NCBI GenBank assembly: GCA_964383905.1
Contig: CAYLJO010000004.1
Span: forward strand, 1-64,000
DNA length: 64,000 nucleotides
Source of the DNA: CAYLJO01 sp964383905
Lineage (GTDB): Bacteria; Acidobacteriota; Blastocatellia; Pyrinomonadales; Pyrinomonadaceae
Direction of reading: 5' to 3'
Each line of letters opens with the position of its first letter. The stretch's first letter is position 1. Made by a program: the position numbers and the translations under genes. Of this stretch, positions 43,489-50,963 are shown in pieces. The notes under the pieces are model-generated. The model saw only the letters and a program-made list of their open reading frames with translations. It did not search any database and had not been told where the DNA came from.

Positions 43489-44037
43489 TTAACCGACCAT
43501 CTTTTTCTTTCTCTCGGCCGCGGCGCGTTTCTGTATGGAACGTCCCCAGCGTTCCAGTGTCGGTTGCAGCGGCTTAAAGAGGCGCGCACGCAGGCTGTGC
43601 TGCTGCTCGTGCCACTTCCGTAGCTGTTTTTCCGTATACGTGCGGATAGACGGCTCGAGCTGACCCTTTTTGACGGAGTGCCGGAGCGTCATGTAGTAGT
43701 GCTGGCCGGCCAGAGAGAAGATCACCGCGGCAAGGTTGCCTTTGAAGGAGAGGCGTGGCATGAGCCTTTTAAAGAATGGCTTGGAGCGCGGGAGCAGGGC
43801 GCCGACGGCGACCTCAAACCAAGCGGGCTGCGTACCCTGGCGCGGGTGATATAGTCCGGGCAGTTCCGTGCGATTTGGTGACGCCTTAAGGCGTGGGTCG
43901 TTGATCGAGTCGACCAGGCGCAGGCGCTCGATACCACGCAGGTGCTCGCGCGGCAAGCTATTTAAGGCGCTCTCGATCTTTGCCAAGGTGCCCCGCGGCA
44001 GCTTTGGGCCGTACTGGTTCTCAATCTTAATCGCCAT
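43489..44037 (-). CDS. Conserved-looking hypothetical protein, 182 aa
   Basis: A basic, soluble protein starting MAIKIENQYGPKLPRGTLAK and containing LNSLPREHLRGIERLRLVD, FEVAVGALLPRSKPFFKR, YYMTLRHSVKKG and a basic C-terminus (KRAAAERKKKMVG). I do not recognise a family. ATG 44037 is used, as the longer frame to 44094 has a non-conserved look; GAAGG precedes the ATG at 11 nt. It is convergent with parB across a 68-nt gap and upstream of it lies the metK control region, transcribed the other way. A 14-bp direct repeat (CCCAGCGTTCCAGT) occurs in its 3' part at 43545 and just beyond its stop at 43464. Its N-terminal positive charge and neighbourhood suggest a nucleic-acid link, only weakly. Confidence 0.65.
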   Translation of the reverse strand: MAIKIENQYGPKLPRGTLAKIESALNSLPREHLRGIERLRLVDSINDPRLKASPNRTELPGLYHPRQGTQPAWFEVAVGALLPRSKPFFKRLMPRLSFKGNLAAVIFSLAGQHYYMTLRHSVKKGQLEPSIRTYTEKQLRKWHEQQHSLRARLFKPLQPTLERWGRSIQKRAAAERKKKMVG

Positions 44038-44235
44038 ACGAAAATAGACCTTCGGGAGGGTTGGCAGGTGCACTCTAGGGGAGAGCGGGCCCAATAGTCA
44101 AGCGCGGAGAGGAGATCAGGATGTGGTTAGGTCGATATTATGCGTCTGATAATAGATATTATGCTCGGTTCACCCGCACATTTGATGACGCTGATATAGC
44201 CCCCTCTCGCAGTCTACTGCATAAATAACTTGATT

Positions 44236-44282
44236 AGATCGAATGAAGCACGCGCACCCGAAGCAGATCGAACTTAGCACGC
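44236..44282 (+). promoter_or_regulatory. Direct repeats abutting the metK -35 box
   Basis: AGATCGAATGAAGCACGC (44236-44253) and AGATCGAACTTAGCACGC (44265-44282) match at 15 of 18 positions, with starts 29 nt apart (about three helical turns). The second copy ends exactly where the -35 TTGACA begins. Such spacing suits an activator or repressor of the metK-ahcY unit. No methionine regulator gene is in the window. Confidence 0.55.
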
Positions 44283-44312
44283 TTGACATTGACAAACCGT
44301 GACTGCTAGAGT
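44283..44312 (+). promoter_or_regulatory. Sigma-70-type promoter of metK
   Basis: -35 TTGACA (44283-44288; a second TTGACA follows directly), an 18-nt spacer and -10 TAGAGT (44307-44312). The transcript would start about 40 nt before the metK start codon, leaving too short a leader for a known SAM riboswitch. Confidence 0.6.
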
Positions 44313-44360
44313 ACGCGGTCTTTTGGCTCAAAATCAGAGTAAAATCAAAGGAGCGGGCGC

Positions 44361-45515
44361 TTGAGCATCGAAGGGACTTACCTATTCACCTCAGAATCCG
44401 TCACCGAGGGCCATCCGGATAAGATCGCGGACCAAATCTCGGATGCCGTCTTAGATGAGGTGCTCGCGCAGGACGAAACCGGCCGCGTGGCCTGCGAGAC
44501 GCTCGTCACCACAGGGCTCGTCGTGATCGCCGGAGAGATTACCACCCAAGCGACCGTCGATTTCTCCAGAGTGGCACGTGAAACTATTAGAGAAATTGGT
44601 TATACAAGGGCCAAGTACGGTTTCGATTGCGAAACCTGCAGCGTGCTGTCGGCGCTGGACAAGCAGTCGCCGGACATCGCCCTGGGCGTCGATACGGGCG
44701 GCGCCGGCGATCAGGGGCTGATGTTTGGCTTCGCCTGCAACGAAACGCCGGAACTGATGCCGCTGCCGATCCAACTTGCGCACAGACTCGCCGAGCGCCT
44801 CGCGGCGGCACGCAAATCGGGGGAGCTCCCCTACCTGCGGCCCGACGGAAAGTCCCAAGTCACAGTGGAATATAGAGACGGCAGACCGTTCCGGGTGGAA
44901 GCGGTGGTCATCTCCTCGCAGCACGACCCGAGTGTCTCCAACGAGCAACTGAGGGCCGACATCCGGGAACGAATCATCCAGCACACCATCTCGCCCGAGC
45001 TTCTCGACAAGAGAACTAAGTACCACATCAACCCCACGGGGCGCTTCGTCACCGGCGGCCCACAGGGCGATGCCGGGCTGACCGGACGCAAGATCATCGT
45101 CGACACCTACGGCGGGTATGCCCCGCATGGCGGTGGCGCTTTTTCGGGTAAGGACCCAACGAAGGTCGACCGCTCGGCGGCATACATGGCCCGCTACGCC
45201 GCCAAGAATATTGTGGCGGCGGGTCTCGCCGACCGCTGTCTGGTCCAGTTGGCCTATGCCATCGGCGTCGCCGACCCCGTCTCGGTACTCGTCGACACGG
45301 GCGGCACCGGGCGCCTTGGCGAGAACACCCTCTCCGCGCTCATCCGCGACCATTTCCGTCTGACCCCGCGCGGTATTATCGAAGACCTGCGCCTGCGCCG
45401 CCCAATCTACAGAGAGACAGCACGCTACGGTCACTTCGGTCGCGAAAGCGGAAACGGCTTCACATGGGAAGCGATAGATAAAGCGGAAGCACTGCGGAGC
45501 GCAGCCGAAATTTAG
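44361..45515 (+). CDS. metK: S-adenosylmethionine synthetase
   Basis: Makes AdoMet from methionine and ATP. The N-terminal LFTSESVTEGHPDKIADQ contains the catalytic His and Mg site; GAGDQGLMFGFACNETPE, KTKYHINPTGRFVTGGPQGD-like residues (written here in part), GRKIIVDTYGGYAPHGGGA and FSGKDPTKVDRSAAYMAR are the ATP and phosphate loops. Length 384 aa is standard. The start is TTG 44361, with an AAAGGAG ribosome site 8 nt upstream, so the start is well decided. It is followed by ahcY after 64 nt, forming a methyl-cycle unit with a shared promoter. Confidence 0.97.
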   Translation: MSIEGTYLFTSESVTEGHPDKIADQISDAVLDEVLAQDETGRVACETLVTTGLVVIAGEITTQATVDFSRVARETIREIGYTRAKYGFDCETCSVLSALDKQSPDIALGVDTGGAGDQGLMFGFACNETPELMPLPIQLAHRLAERLAAARKSGELPYLRPDGKSQVTVEYRDGRPFRVEAVVISSQHDPSVSNEQLRADIRERIIQHTISPELLDKRTKYHINPTGRFVTGGPQGDAGLTGRKIIVDTYGGYAPHGGGAFSGKDPTKVDRSAAYMARYAAKNIVAAGLADRCLVQLAYAIGVADPVSVLVDTGGTGRLGENTLSALIRDHFRLTPRGIIEDLRLRRPIYRETARYGHFGRESGNGFTWEAIDKAEALRSAAEI

Positions 45516-45579
45516 ACCCGGGATTGATCCGCAGAGGCCGACCGATACTTAATTAACTACTTCAAAGAGGATCACCTAA

Positions 45580-46857
45580 ATGGCTACTACACGCCCGCTT
45601 GGACACGACGTCAAGGATCTCGCCCTGGCGCGCGAAGGAAGACGCCGGATTGAATGGGCCGAGCGAGAGATGCCCGTCCTACGCCTGATCCGGGAGCGAT
45701 TCGCGGCGGAACAACCTTTGCACGGCGTGCGCCTGGTAGCCTGCGCGCATATCACGACGGAGACGGCCAATCTGGCGCGTGCGCTGCAAGCCGGAGGCGC
45801 CGAGGCCGTCCTCATCGCCTCAAACCCGCTCTCCACACAGGATGATGTGGCCGCCGCGCTCGTCGAAGACTGGTCCATACCGGTTTTTGCCATCAAGGGC
45901 GAAACGACAGAGACCTACAACAGGCACCTGCGCACGGCCCTGGACACCCGCCCACAGATCATCATCGACGACGGCTCAGACGTTGTCGCCACCCTGATCA
46001 AGGAGAGAGGTGATCAGGTCTCAGAGATCATCGGTACGACGGAAGAGACGACCACCGGCATCGTGCGCTTGCGCGCCATGGAAGCGGCCGGCGTCCTACA
46101 CTTCCCTTCCATCGCGGTCAACAACGCGCAGACCAAGCATTTCTTCGATAATCGCTACGGGACGGGCCAGTCGACGCTGGATGGAATCATCCGCGCCACT
46201 AACATCCTGCTGGCCGGGCGCGCACTGGTGGTGGTCGGCTATGGTTGGTGCGGCAAAGGGGTGGCCTTACGCGCCCGCGGGATGGGTGCCAATGTCATCG
46301 TGACCGAAGTCGACCCGATCCGGGCCATCGAGGCCGTGATGGACGGGTTCCGTGTGATGCCGATGGCGGAGGCCGCCCCCCTGGGTGATATCTTCGTGAC
46401 GGTGACGGGGAATCGCCATGTGATAGACCGCGAGCACTTCGCTTCGATGAAGGACGGGGCGATCGTCTGCAACAGCGGTCACTTCGATCTGGAGCTTAAC
46501 CTCGTCGCCCTGCGTGATCTGTCACCGGCGCCGGTTCAATTGCGCCCCTTCGTCGAAGAGTATACGATCCGAGCGACCGGCCGCCGGATCGTCGTCTTGG
46601 GCGAAGGCCGCCTGGTTAATCTGGCGGCCGCCGAGGGCCACCCGGCCAGCGTCATGGATATGAGCTTCGCCAACCAGGCCCTCTCCGTCGAGTACCTCAT
46701 TAAAAGCAGAGGACAGCTGAAGCCCGGCGTACACCTTTTACCGCCGGAGGTTGATACAGAGATCGCGAGCCTAAAGCTGCGGGCCTTAGGGGTCTCAATC
46801 GACACCCTGACCCCCGAGCAGGTCGAGTACCTCTCCAGTTGGGAGACCGGCACCTAA
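45580..46857 (+). CDS. ahcY: Adenosylhomocysteinase
   Basis: Reversibly splits S-adenosylhomocysteine to homocysteine and adenosine with bound NAD. Motifs: ACAHITTETANLARALQAGG, IIDDGSDVVATLI, GTTEETTTGIVRLRAM, VNNAQTKHFFDNRYGTGQST, the Rossmann NAD loop VVVGYGWCGKGVALRARGMG and CNSGHFDLELN. At 425 aa it is the shorter archaeal/bacterial form, without the roughly 40-residue insertion seen in many proteobacterial enzymes. ATG 45580 is preceded by AGAGGATCACCTAA. It is downstream of metK, so SAH produced by methyltransferases is recycled; this is a coherent pairing. Confidence 0.96.
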   Translation: MATTRPLGHDVKDLALAREGRRRIEWAEREMPVLRLIRERFAAEQPLHGVRLVACAHITTETANLARALQAGGAEAVLIASNPLSTQDDVAAALVEDWSIPVFAIKGETTETYNRHLRTALDTRPQIIIDDGSDVVATLIKERGDQVSEIIGTTEETTTGIVRLRAMEAAGVLHFPSIAVNNAQTKHFFDNRYGTGQSTLDGIIRATNILLAGRALVVVGYGWCGKGVALRARGMGANVIVTEVDPIRAIEAVMDGFRVMPMAEAAPLGDIFVTVTGNRHVIDREHFASMKDGAIVCNSGHFDLELNLVALRDLSPAPVQLRPFVEEYTIRATGRRIVVLGEGRLVNLAAAEGHPASVMDMSFANQALSVEYLIKSRGQLKPGVHLLPPEVDTEIASLKLRALGVSIDTLTPEQVEYLSSWETGT

Positions 46858-46947
46858 GACGGGCCCGCGCTGCTTAAAGCCGGCTTAAGTGGGATCACCC
46901 GCGGGGGGTTGATGGCGAACCCGTTCCCGCGACCAGGCGGAGCCACT

Positions 46948-49263
46948 TTAACTGCGAGTGCGGGCCAACAGGTAAGTCCCCGTCGCCGCGAAGATGACCA
47001 TCGGCGCCCAGACGGCCACCGGCGGGGGCAGCAAGCCATAAACGCCCAACTGCTGGAACCCGCCGATGACGCCCCAGAAGCCGACGCCGACGGCAACGGC
47101 CGAGCATAAGGCGACGATGGCGCTACGCCGGCCGAAGGCCAAGGCCAGCGGCATCCCGATCAGCCCCATCACCAGCACGCTAAAAGGCTCCGCATATTTT
47201 CTCTGAAGGGCGACCGAGAGCGTGGTGACGGACCCGCCCCGCTGCTTAATGTTCTTTATGTAATCGCTTAAACCGCTCGCGCTTAACTGCGACGGCTTGT
47301 CGATCGCCGGCTTAAACACGCCGCGCGGCTCAACTTTATCGAGCCAGATCCTCTCCTGGCTCCGCTGCTGTATCTGCGCGGTGCGGAAGTCCACGAACTG
47401 AGCGCGTGAGAGCTCCATCCGGTCTGACCCGACCCAGTCCCCCTCATCCCCTTTGATAATGGCCTGTAAGTGCACCGCCTCCCGGTCAAGGATGTACACG
47501 GTCGGATCTTTTAAGACCCCCCTCTCCTCGTCGTATTCGTAGGCGTAGATCCGACCGGTTCCCGCCGAAGCGAACCAGAGGGGGCCTGTACCGGTGGCGA
47601 CGCGCGCCCCCCCGCCACGAATCTGCGCCCGCAGGGCGTCCTGACGCGAGTTTGCCTGTGGCATCAGCCGCTCCTGGATCAGCCACAACCCGCCACCAAT
47701 GACCGCCGCGAATGCAAACCCCGGAATCATCAAACGGTAGGCGCTCTGCCCGCATGCCCACCAGGCGATCGCCTCACTGCGCCGCGCCATTAAAGCGTAG
47801 GTGCCGAGCACCGCCATCAGAACGCTGGCGGGCAGCAACTCGACGCTGGCCAGCGGAAGCAGGAACGTCAGGTATTGCACCACCAGCCGCGCCCCCGCGC
47901 TATTGGCCACGATAAAGCGCCACAACTCAAATAAGGTAAAGATCAGAAAAATTGCCGTCAGCGAGGTGAAGGCAAAGGTGAAACTGAGGGTCAAAGCTCG
48001 CGACACGCTGATATCTAATAAGCTGTAAAAGCTCGGCAGGCCGGTGGTCCGGGCCGCTCCGGCGCGCAAGAGCGCCCTGCCACCCGACCCGGAGGCCAGT
48101 GACGCTGGCGCTGTCAGGGAAGGTCTTTTCAATCTGCCAATTAGCCCGCCGTGCCTCAGGCTAAGCATCAGCAGGCTCGCCGCGGCCGCCGCGCCTGTCG
48201 CCAACCATGCTCCAACGGGCGGCGCAAGACTTCCGGCGCGCGCCATCTGCTCGCCGATCAGCGAGATCAAATAGTAGGTGATCATCGCCGACAGAGCCAG
48301 CACCGCCCCCAGACCCCGCCCTCCCTTTCTAATGCGTAGTCCGAGAGCCCCACCAAGGAGCGCAAACACCAGCGGGGCGACCGCCTGTGACAGCCTTTTG
48401 TGCGCGAGCGTCGCGGCATCGCGCCGGCCGGCTCCCGCGCTGGAAGCGGCGTATGCTCTCAACGCGTGCCAGCCCATCTCATCGGCCTCCGCCTGATCAC
48501 TCTGTAGCCGCGCCAGGAGGGCCGCGCGTCCCGTATTGAACTGGATGCGCAGTTGTGCGAGGCGTTCCAGGACGTAAGGATGCTCCCTCTCCGCCCGCGT
48601 CGGCAGCTTGGTGGCGACCGCATCGCTCAGAACCAGTTCCGATTGTCCCCCGGCCCTGTCTGAGTCTATTCGTCCCGACCGTGCCGTGATGAGCCGTGTC
48701 CCCCCGTCAGCTTCCCTGGAGTAGATGAAGACGCGCCCCCACGTCCCGGCCGCCTTATCCCCGTCGCGCACGTAAACGACGTAACCCGGGATCTCTGTGC
48801 TAAAGGAGCGCGGCTCGACCGGTGAGTCCAGCTTGTAAAGCGCCGCGCGCAAGCTGGCGCGGCGGAGGGCGCGCGCCGCGCCAGGCGCTTCCTCAAGGTT
48901 GAGATAAAAGGTGGCGGTGCTGGCCATCAACCCGATCGCCAAGATGGGCCAGAGCAGCGCCCACGTGCCCACGCCGGCCGCGCGCAGGGCGACCAATTCG
49001 CTGTCACTACCCATTCGGCTCAACCCGATGATCGTTCCCGACAGCACCGCCATGGGCAGAGTAAAGATAAGAACGTTTGGTAAGAGGGCTGAAACGATCT
49101 TCGCCAAAAGATCTGGCGGGATGTGTGCGGAGACCAGCAACTCCGCAAAGCGGCCGGCCTGCTGCGCGAAGAGGACGGCCGTCAGTAGCAGCAGCGCCAG
49201 TAAAAGATACGGGATGATGGCCCCGACGATATATCTTTCAATCAACCTGCCGCCTGCGCTCAT
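46948..49263 (-). CDS. Fused LptF-LptG lipopolysaccharide export permease
   Basis: A 771-aa protein holding two LptF/LptG permease units in tandem. Unit 1 (about 1-375): RLIERYIVGAIIPYLL, NVLIFTLPMAVLSGTIIGLS, DSELVALRAAGVG, a periplasmic jellyroll-like part (about 140-260) and three C-terminal helices. Unit 2 (about 415-771): SFYSLLDISVSRALT, LLPASVLMAVLGTYALMA, SEAIAWWACGQSAY, a second periplasmic part and closing helices (YAEPFSVLVMGLIGMPLALA). In most bacteria these are two genes whose products form a heterodimer with LptB; here one chain supplies both halves. No internal start or frameshift is seen. It lies 43 nt after recO on the same strand. lptB is not in this window. Confidence 0.85.
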   Translation of the reverse strand: MSAGGRLIERYIVGAIIPYLLLALLLLTAVLFAQQAGRFAELLVSAHIPPDLLAKIVSALLPNVLIFTLPMAVLSGTIIGLSRMGSDSELVALRAAGVGTWALLWPILAIGLMASTATFYLNLEEAPGAARALRRASLRAALYKLDSPVEPRSFSTEIPGYVVYVRDGDKAAGTWGRVFIYSREADGGTRLITARSGRIDSDRAGGQSELVLSDAVATKLPTRAEREHPYVLERLAQLRIQFNTGRAALLARLQSDQAEADEMGWHALRAYAASSAGAGRRDAATLAHKRLSQAVAPLVFALLGGALGLRIRKGGRGLGAVLALSAMITYYLISLIGEQMARAGSLAPPVGAWLATGAAAAASLLMLSLRHGGLIGRLKRPSLTAPASLASGSGGRALLRAGAARTTGLPSFYSLLDISVSRALTLSFTFAFTSLTAIFLIFTLFELWRFIVANSAGARLVVQYLTFLLPLASVELLPASVLMAVLGTYALMARRSEAIAWWACGQSAYRLMIPGFAFAAVIGGGLWLIQERLMPQANSRQDALRAQIRGGGARVATGTGPLWFASAGTGRIYAYEYDEERGVLKDPTVYILDREAVHLQAIIKGDEGDWVGSDRMELSRAQFVDFRTAQIQQRSQERIWLDKVEPRGVFKPAIDKPSQLSASGLSDYIKNIKQRGGSVTTLSVALQRKYAEPFSVLVMGLIGMPLALAFGRRSAIVALCSAVAVGVGFWGVIGGFQQLGVYGLLPPPVAVWAPMVIFAATGTYLLARTRS

Positions 49264-49306
49264 CCTCCCCTTTCAAGTGCCTCCCGAATCACCTGGTTCT
49301 CTACCT

Positions 49307-50050
49307 TTAAGAGAAAGCCGCTTGCCCGCGTGGGTCCCGTTCGAGCACCGCGCCGATGAGCCGTTGTATCACCTGCGCCAGTTCCTGCCATGTCGCCTTC
49401 GTTACCTCACGCGTCCCCGCGGCAAACGTAGCGGGCGGTAAGCGCTGCGCGGCGCGCCATTGGGCGAGCGCTCCCTTTGACAGCGCGTTGCCTGCGCCGT
49501 GACTGCAGGCTTGACAACGTGGCCTTAACTCGGCGTTTAGGTATGTGGTCTCTTCCCCGGCCAGTCGCTTATGACAGTCGCCGCACACGCGTAGGTCCGG
49601 TAAGAACCCCGCCAGTTTGAGCATCCACAGTTCGTAATAACGCACGATGGCGGGCAGATCTTCCGGGGCGGCGGAGAGCGCCTCCAGGCAGGCCCTCACC
49701 ATCCTGAAGAGCCGCACGTCCGCCGCATGAGGGGGGGCAAACTCTATTAACAGTTCGCCCATGTAGGCGAGTGCCGCCGCGACCTCCTCGTGGCCGGAAA
49801 GGCCGAAGTAGGAGCGTATTATTTCCGTGTGGTTGAGGGTCACCAATTCGCGGCCCTCTTTCTCGTAGTACCCCAGCGAAAGAAGTGTGAAGGGTTCCAG
49901 GCTGGCACCGAACCTGCTCTTCAGTCGGCGCGCGCCGTGTGCCACGCCGCGTATCACCCCGGCGCTTCGCGTCAGGCAGACGACAATTTTATCTGCCTCG
50001 GCCAGGTGGTAGGTGCGCAACACGATCGCTTCTGTTTCTGCTAGTCCCAT
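49307..50050 (-). CDS. recO: DNA repair protein RecO
   Basis: RecO helps load RecA on SSB-coated DNA. The N-terminal OB-fold reads EAIVLRTYHLAEADKIVVCLT, GVIRGVAHGARRLKSRFGA and LEPFTLLSLGYYEKEG. A helical part follows, then a zinc finger of four cysteines (CGDC near residue 150 and CQAC near 180). ATG 50050 (MGLAETEAIVLR) gives 247 aa, normal length; the frame to 50155 adds a non-family leader. It lies between the 56-aa membrane gene and lptFG on the minus strand. Confidence 0.9.
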   Translation of the reverse strand: MGLAETEAIVLRTYHLAEADKIVVCLTRSAGVIRGVAHGARRLKSRFGASLEPFTLLSLGYYEKEGRELVTLNHTEIIRSYFGLSGHEEVAAALAYMGELLIEFAPPHAADVRLFRMVRACLEALSAAPEDLPAIVRYYELWMLKLAGFLPDLRVCGDCHKRLAGEETTYLNAELRPRCQACSHGAGNALSKGALAQWRAAQRLPPATFAAGTREVTKATWQELAQVIQRLIGAVLERDPRGQAAFS

Positions 50051-50127
50051 TCCGCTTGCTTGTTGATTGGTTGATAGGCTGAGGCGGTCGCTAAATGTTA
50101 TCGGACGCGTGGAGGGGCCGCCATCCT

Positions 50128-50298
50128 TCACAGCGGCAGGAAATAAAGGAGCCACGCCAGTGCCAGCCCAATCCCCACAAACTCTACAAACACCTTCAAC
50201 CCGTAGAGCGCGCGCTCACGCCTGTTGTCACGCGCAATGACCCCGAAAACAACCGCGACCAGCGCCGCAAACACTAGCATGATCAGCAAATGGGTCAA
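50128..50298 (-). CDS. Small two-helix membrane protein, 56 aa
   Basis: On the minus strand TTG 50298 opens a 56-aa frame (MTHLLIMLVFAALVAVVFGV, then IARDNRRERALYGLKVFVEF and VGIGLALAWLLYFLPL). It has two hydrophobic helices joined by a basic loop. The TTG overlaps the upstream gene's stop as TTGA, and GGGGAGG lies 5 nt before it, so translational coupling and a good ribosome site support a real gene. An ATG at 50280 would give 50 aa. It is below normal ORF cut-offs. No family is recognised; being coupled to the DUF6677-like gene suggests they work together at the membrane. Confidence 0.7.
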   Translation of the reverse strand: MTHLLIMLVFAALVAVVFGVIARDNRRERALYGLKVFVEFVGIGLALAWLLYFLPL

Positions 50299-50720
50299 GG
50301 CTTCCTCCCCACGGCCGTATCAAAAGCGTCAAGCGCTACCAGATAGTTCAATAATCCGGATACGAGCAAAAAAGTGTTCCCATATTCGAAAGTGGTACGG
50401 CTCGCCTGTTCTGTCAAACCGATCCCGCTGGCCCAGCATACAATATAAAGCAGCCCCGCACCAAGATTAGCGACCGCCGGTGGTAACTGCAAAAGGCCCG
50501 ACCACCCGCCTTCACCACCGCCGGGCGAAAATAGATGACCACCGAGCAGCAGACCCCCAATGAACATCGCCCAGACCGCTCCGCCCAGTAATAGAGCACG
50601 CCACCAGTGCCCCTGCCAGGCATGCCCCGCCCCCGGCACCAGCCAACCCGCAACCCCTACCAACCACGCCCTCACGGGATTCCCATCCCGCGTCACGCTC
50701 CCTTTAAACTCAACCGCCAA
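50295..50720 (-). CDS. DUF6677-like membrane protein
   Basis: A 141-aa integral membrane protein with about four helices. Conserved-looking blocks are VAGWLVPGAGHAWQGHWWRAL, written here as GWLVPGAGHAWQGHWWRAL, then NLGAGLLYIVCWASGIG and EYGNTFLLVSGLLNYLVALDA, ending DTAVGRKP. This matches my memory of the DUF6677 family of Acidobacteriota and relatives; no function is known. It is the first gene of a minus-strand run (this gene, the 56-aa protein, recO, lptFG) and overlaps the 56-aa gene by 4 nt. A 243-nt gap without a recognised gene separates it from the next minus-strand gene (50721-50963). Confidence 0.7.
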   Translation of the reverse strand: MAVEFKGSVTRDGNPVRAWLVGVAGWLVPGAGHAWQGHWWRALLLGGAVWAMFIGGLLLGGHLFSPGGGEGGWSGLLQLPPAVANLGAGLLYIVCWASGIGLTEQASRTTFEYGNTFLLVSGLLNYLVALDAFDTAVGRKP

Positions 50721-50963
50721 AATAGATGACTCCTCTCACTACTTTCCAGCCCCGCCCGCCGACCGGTTTTGGTCGGCGCGATCATCAACCGCTCTCGGCC
50801 TTAACTATCGCACACTCAACCGGCTCAACGCTAACCCCCCTTTACATAGGCGATCTTCGGTTTCCCGCGGCCGAGGGCCCCCTTATGTAATACTTCAAGA
50901 GTCGGCACGACGACCGACCTCATGCAAAACTTGAACCCAGCGGCGCGATCCATTTCTCATCAC

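Noticed and set aside
44100..44360. SAM or SAH riboswitch before metK
   Set aside because: The mapped promoter leaves only about 40 nt of leader, and no known riboswitch core motif is seen.
44451..45434. 327-codon minus-strand ORF
   Set aside because: Antisense to metK, which matches its family over the whole length.
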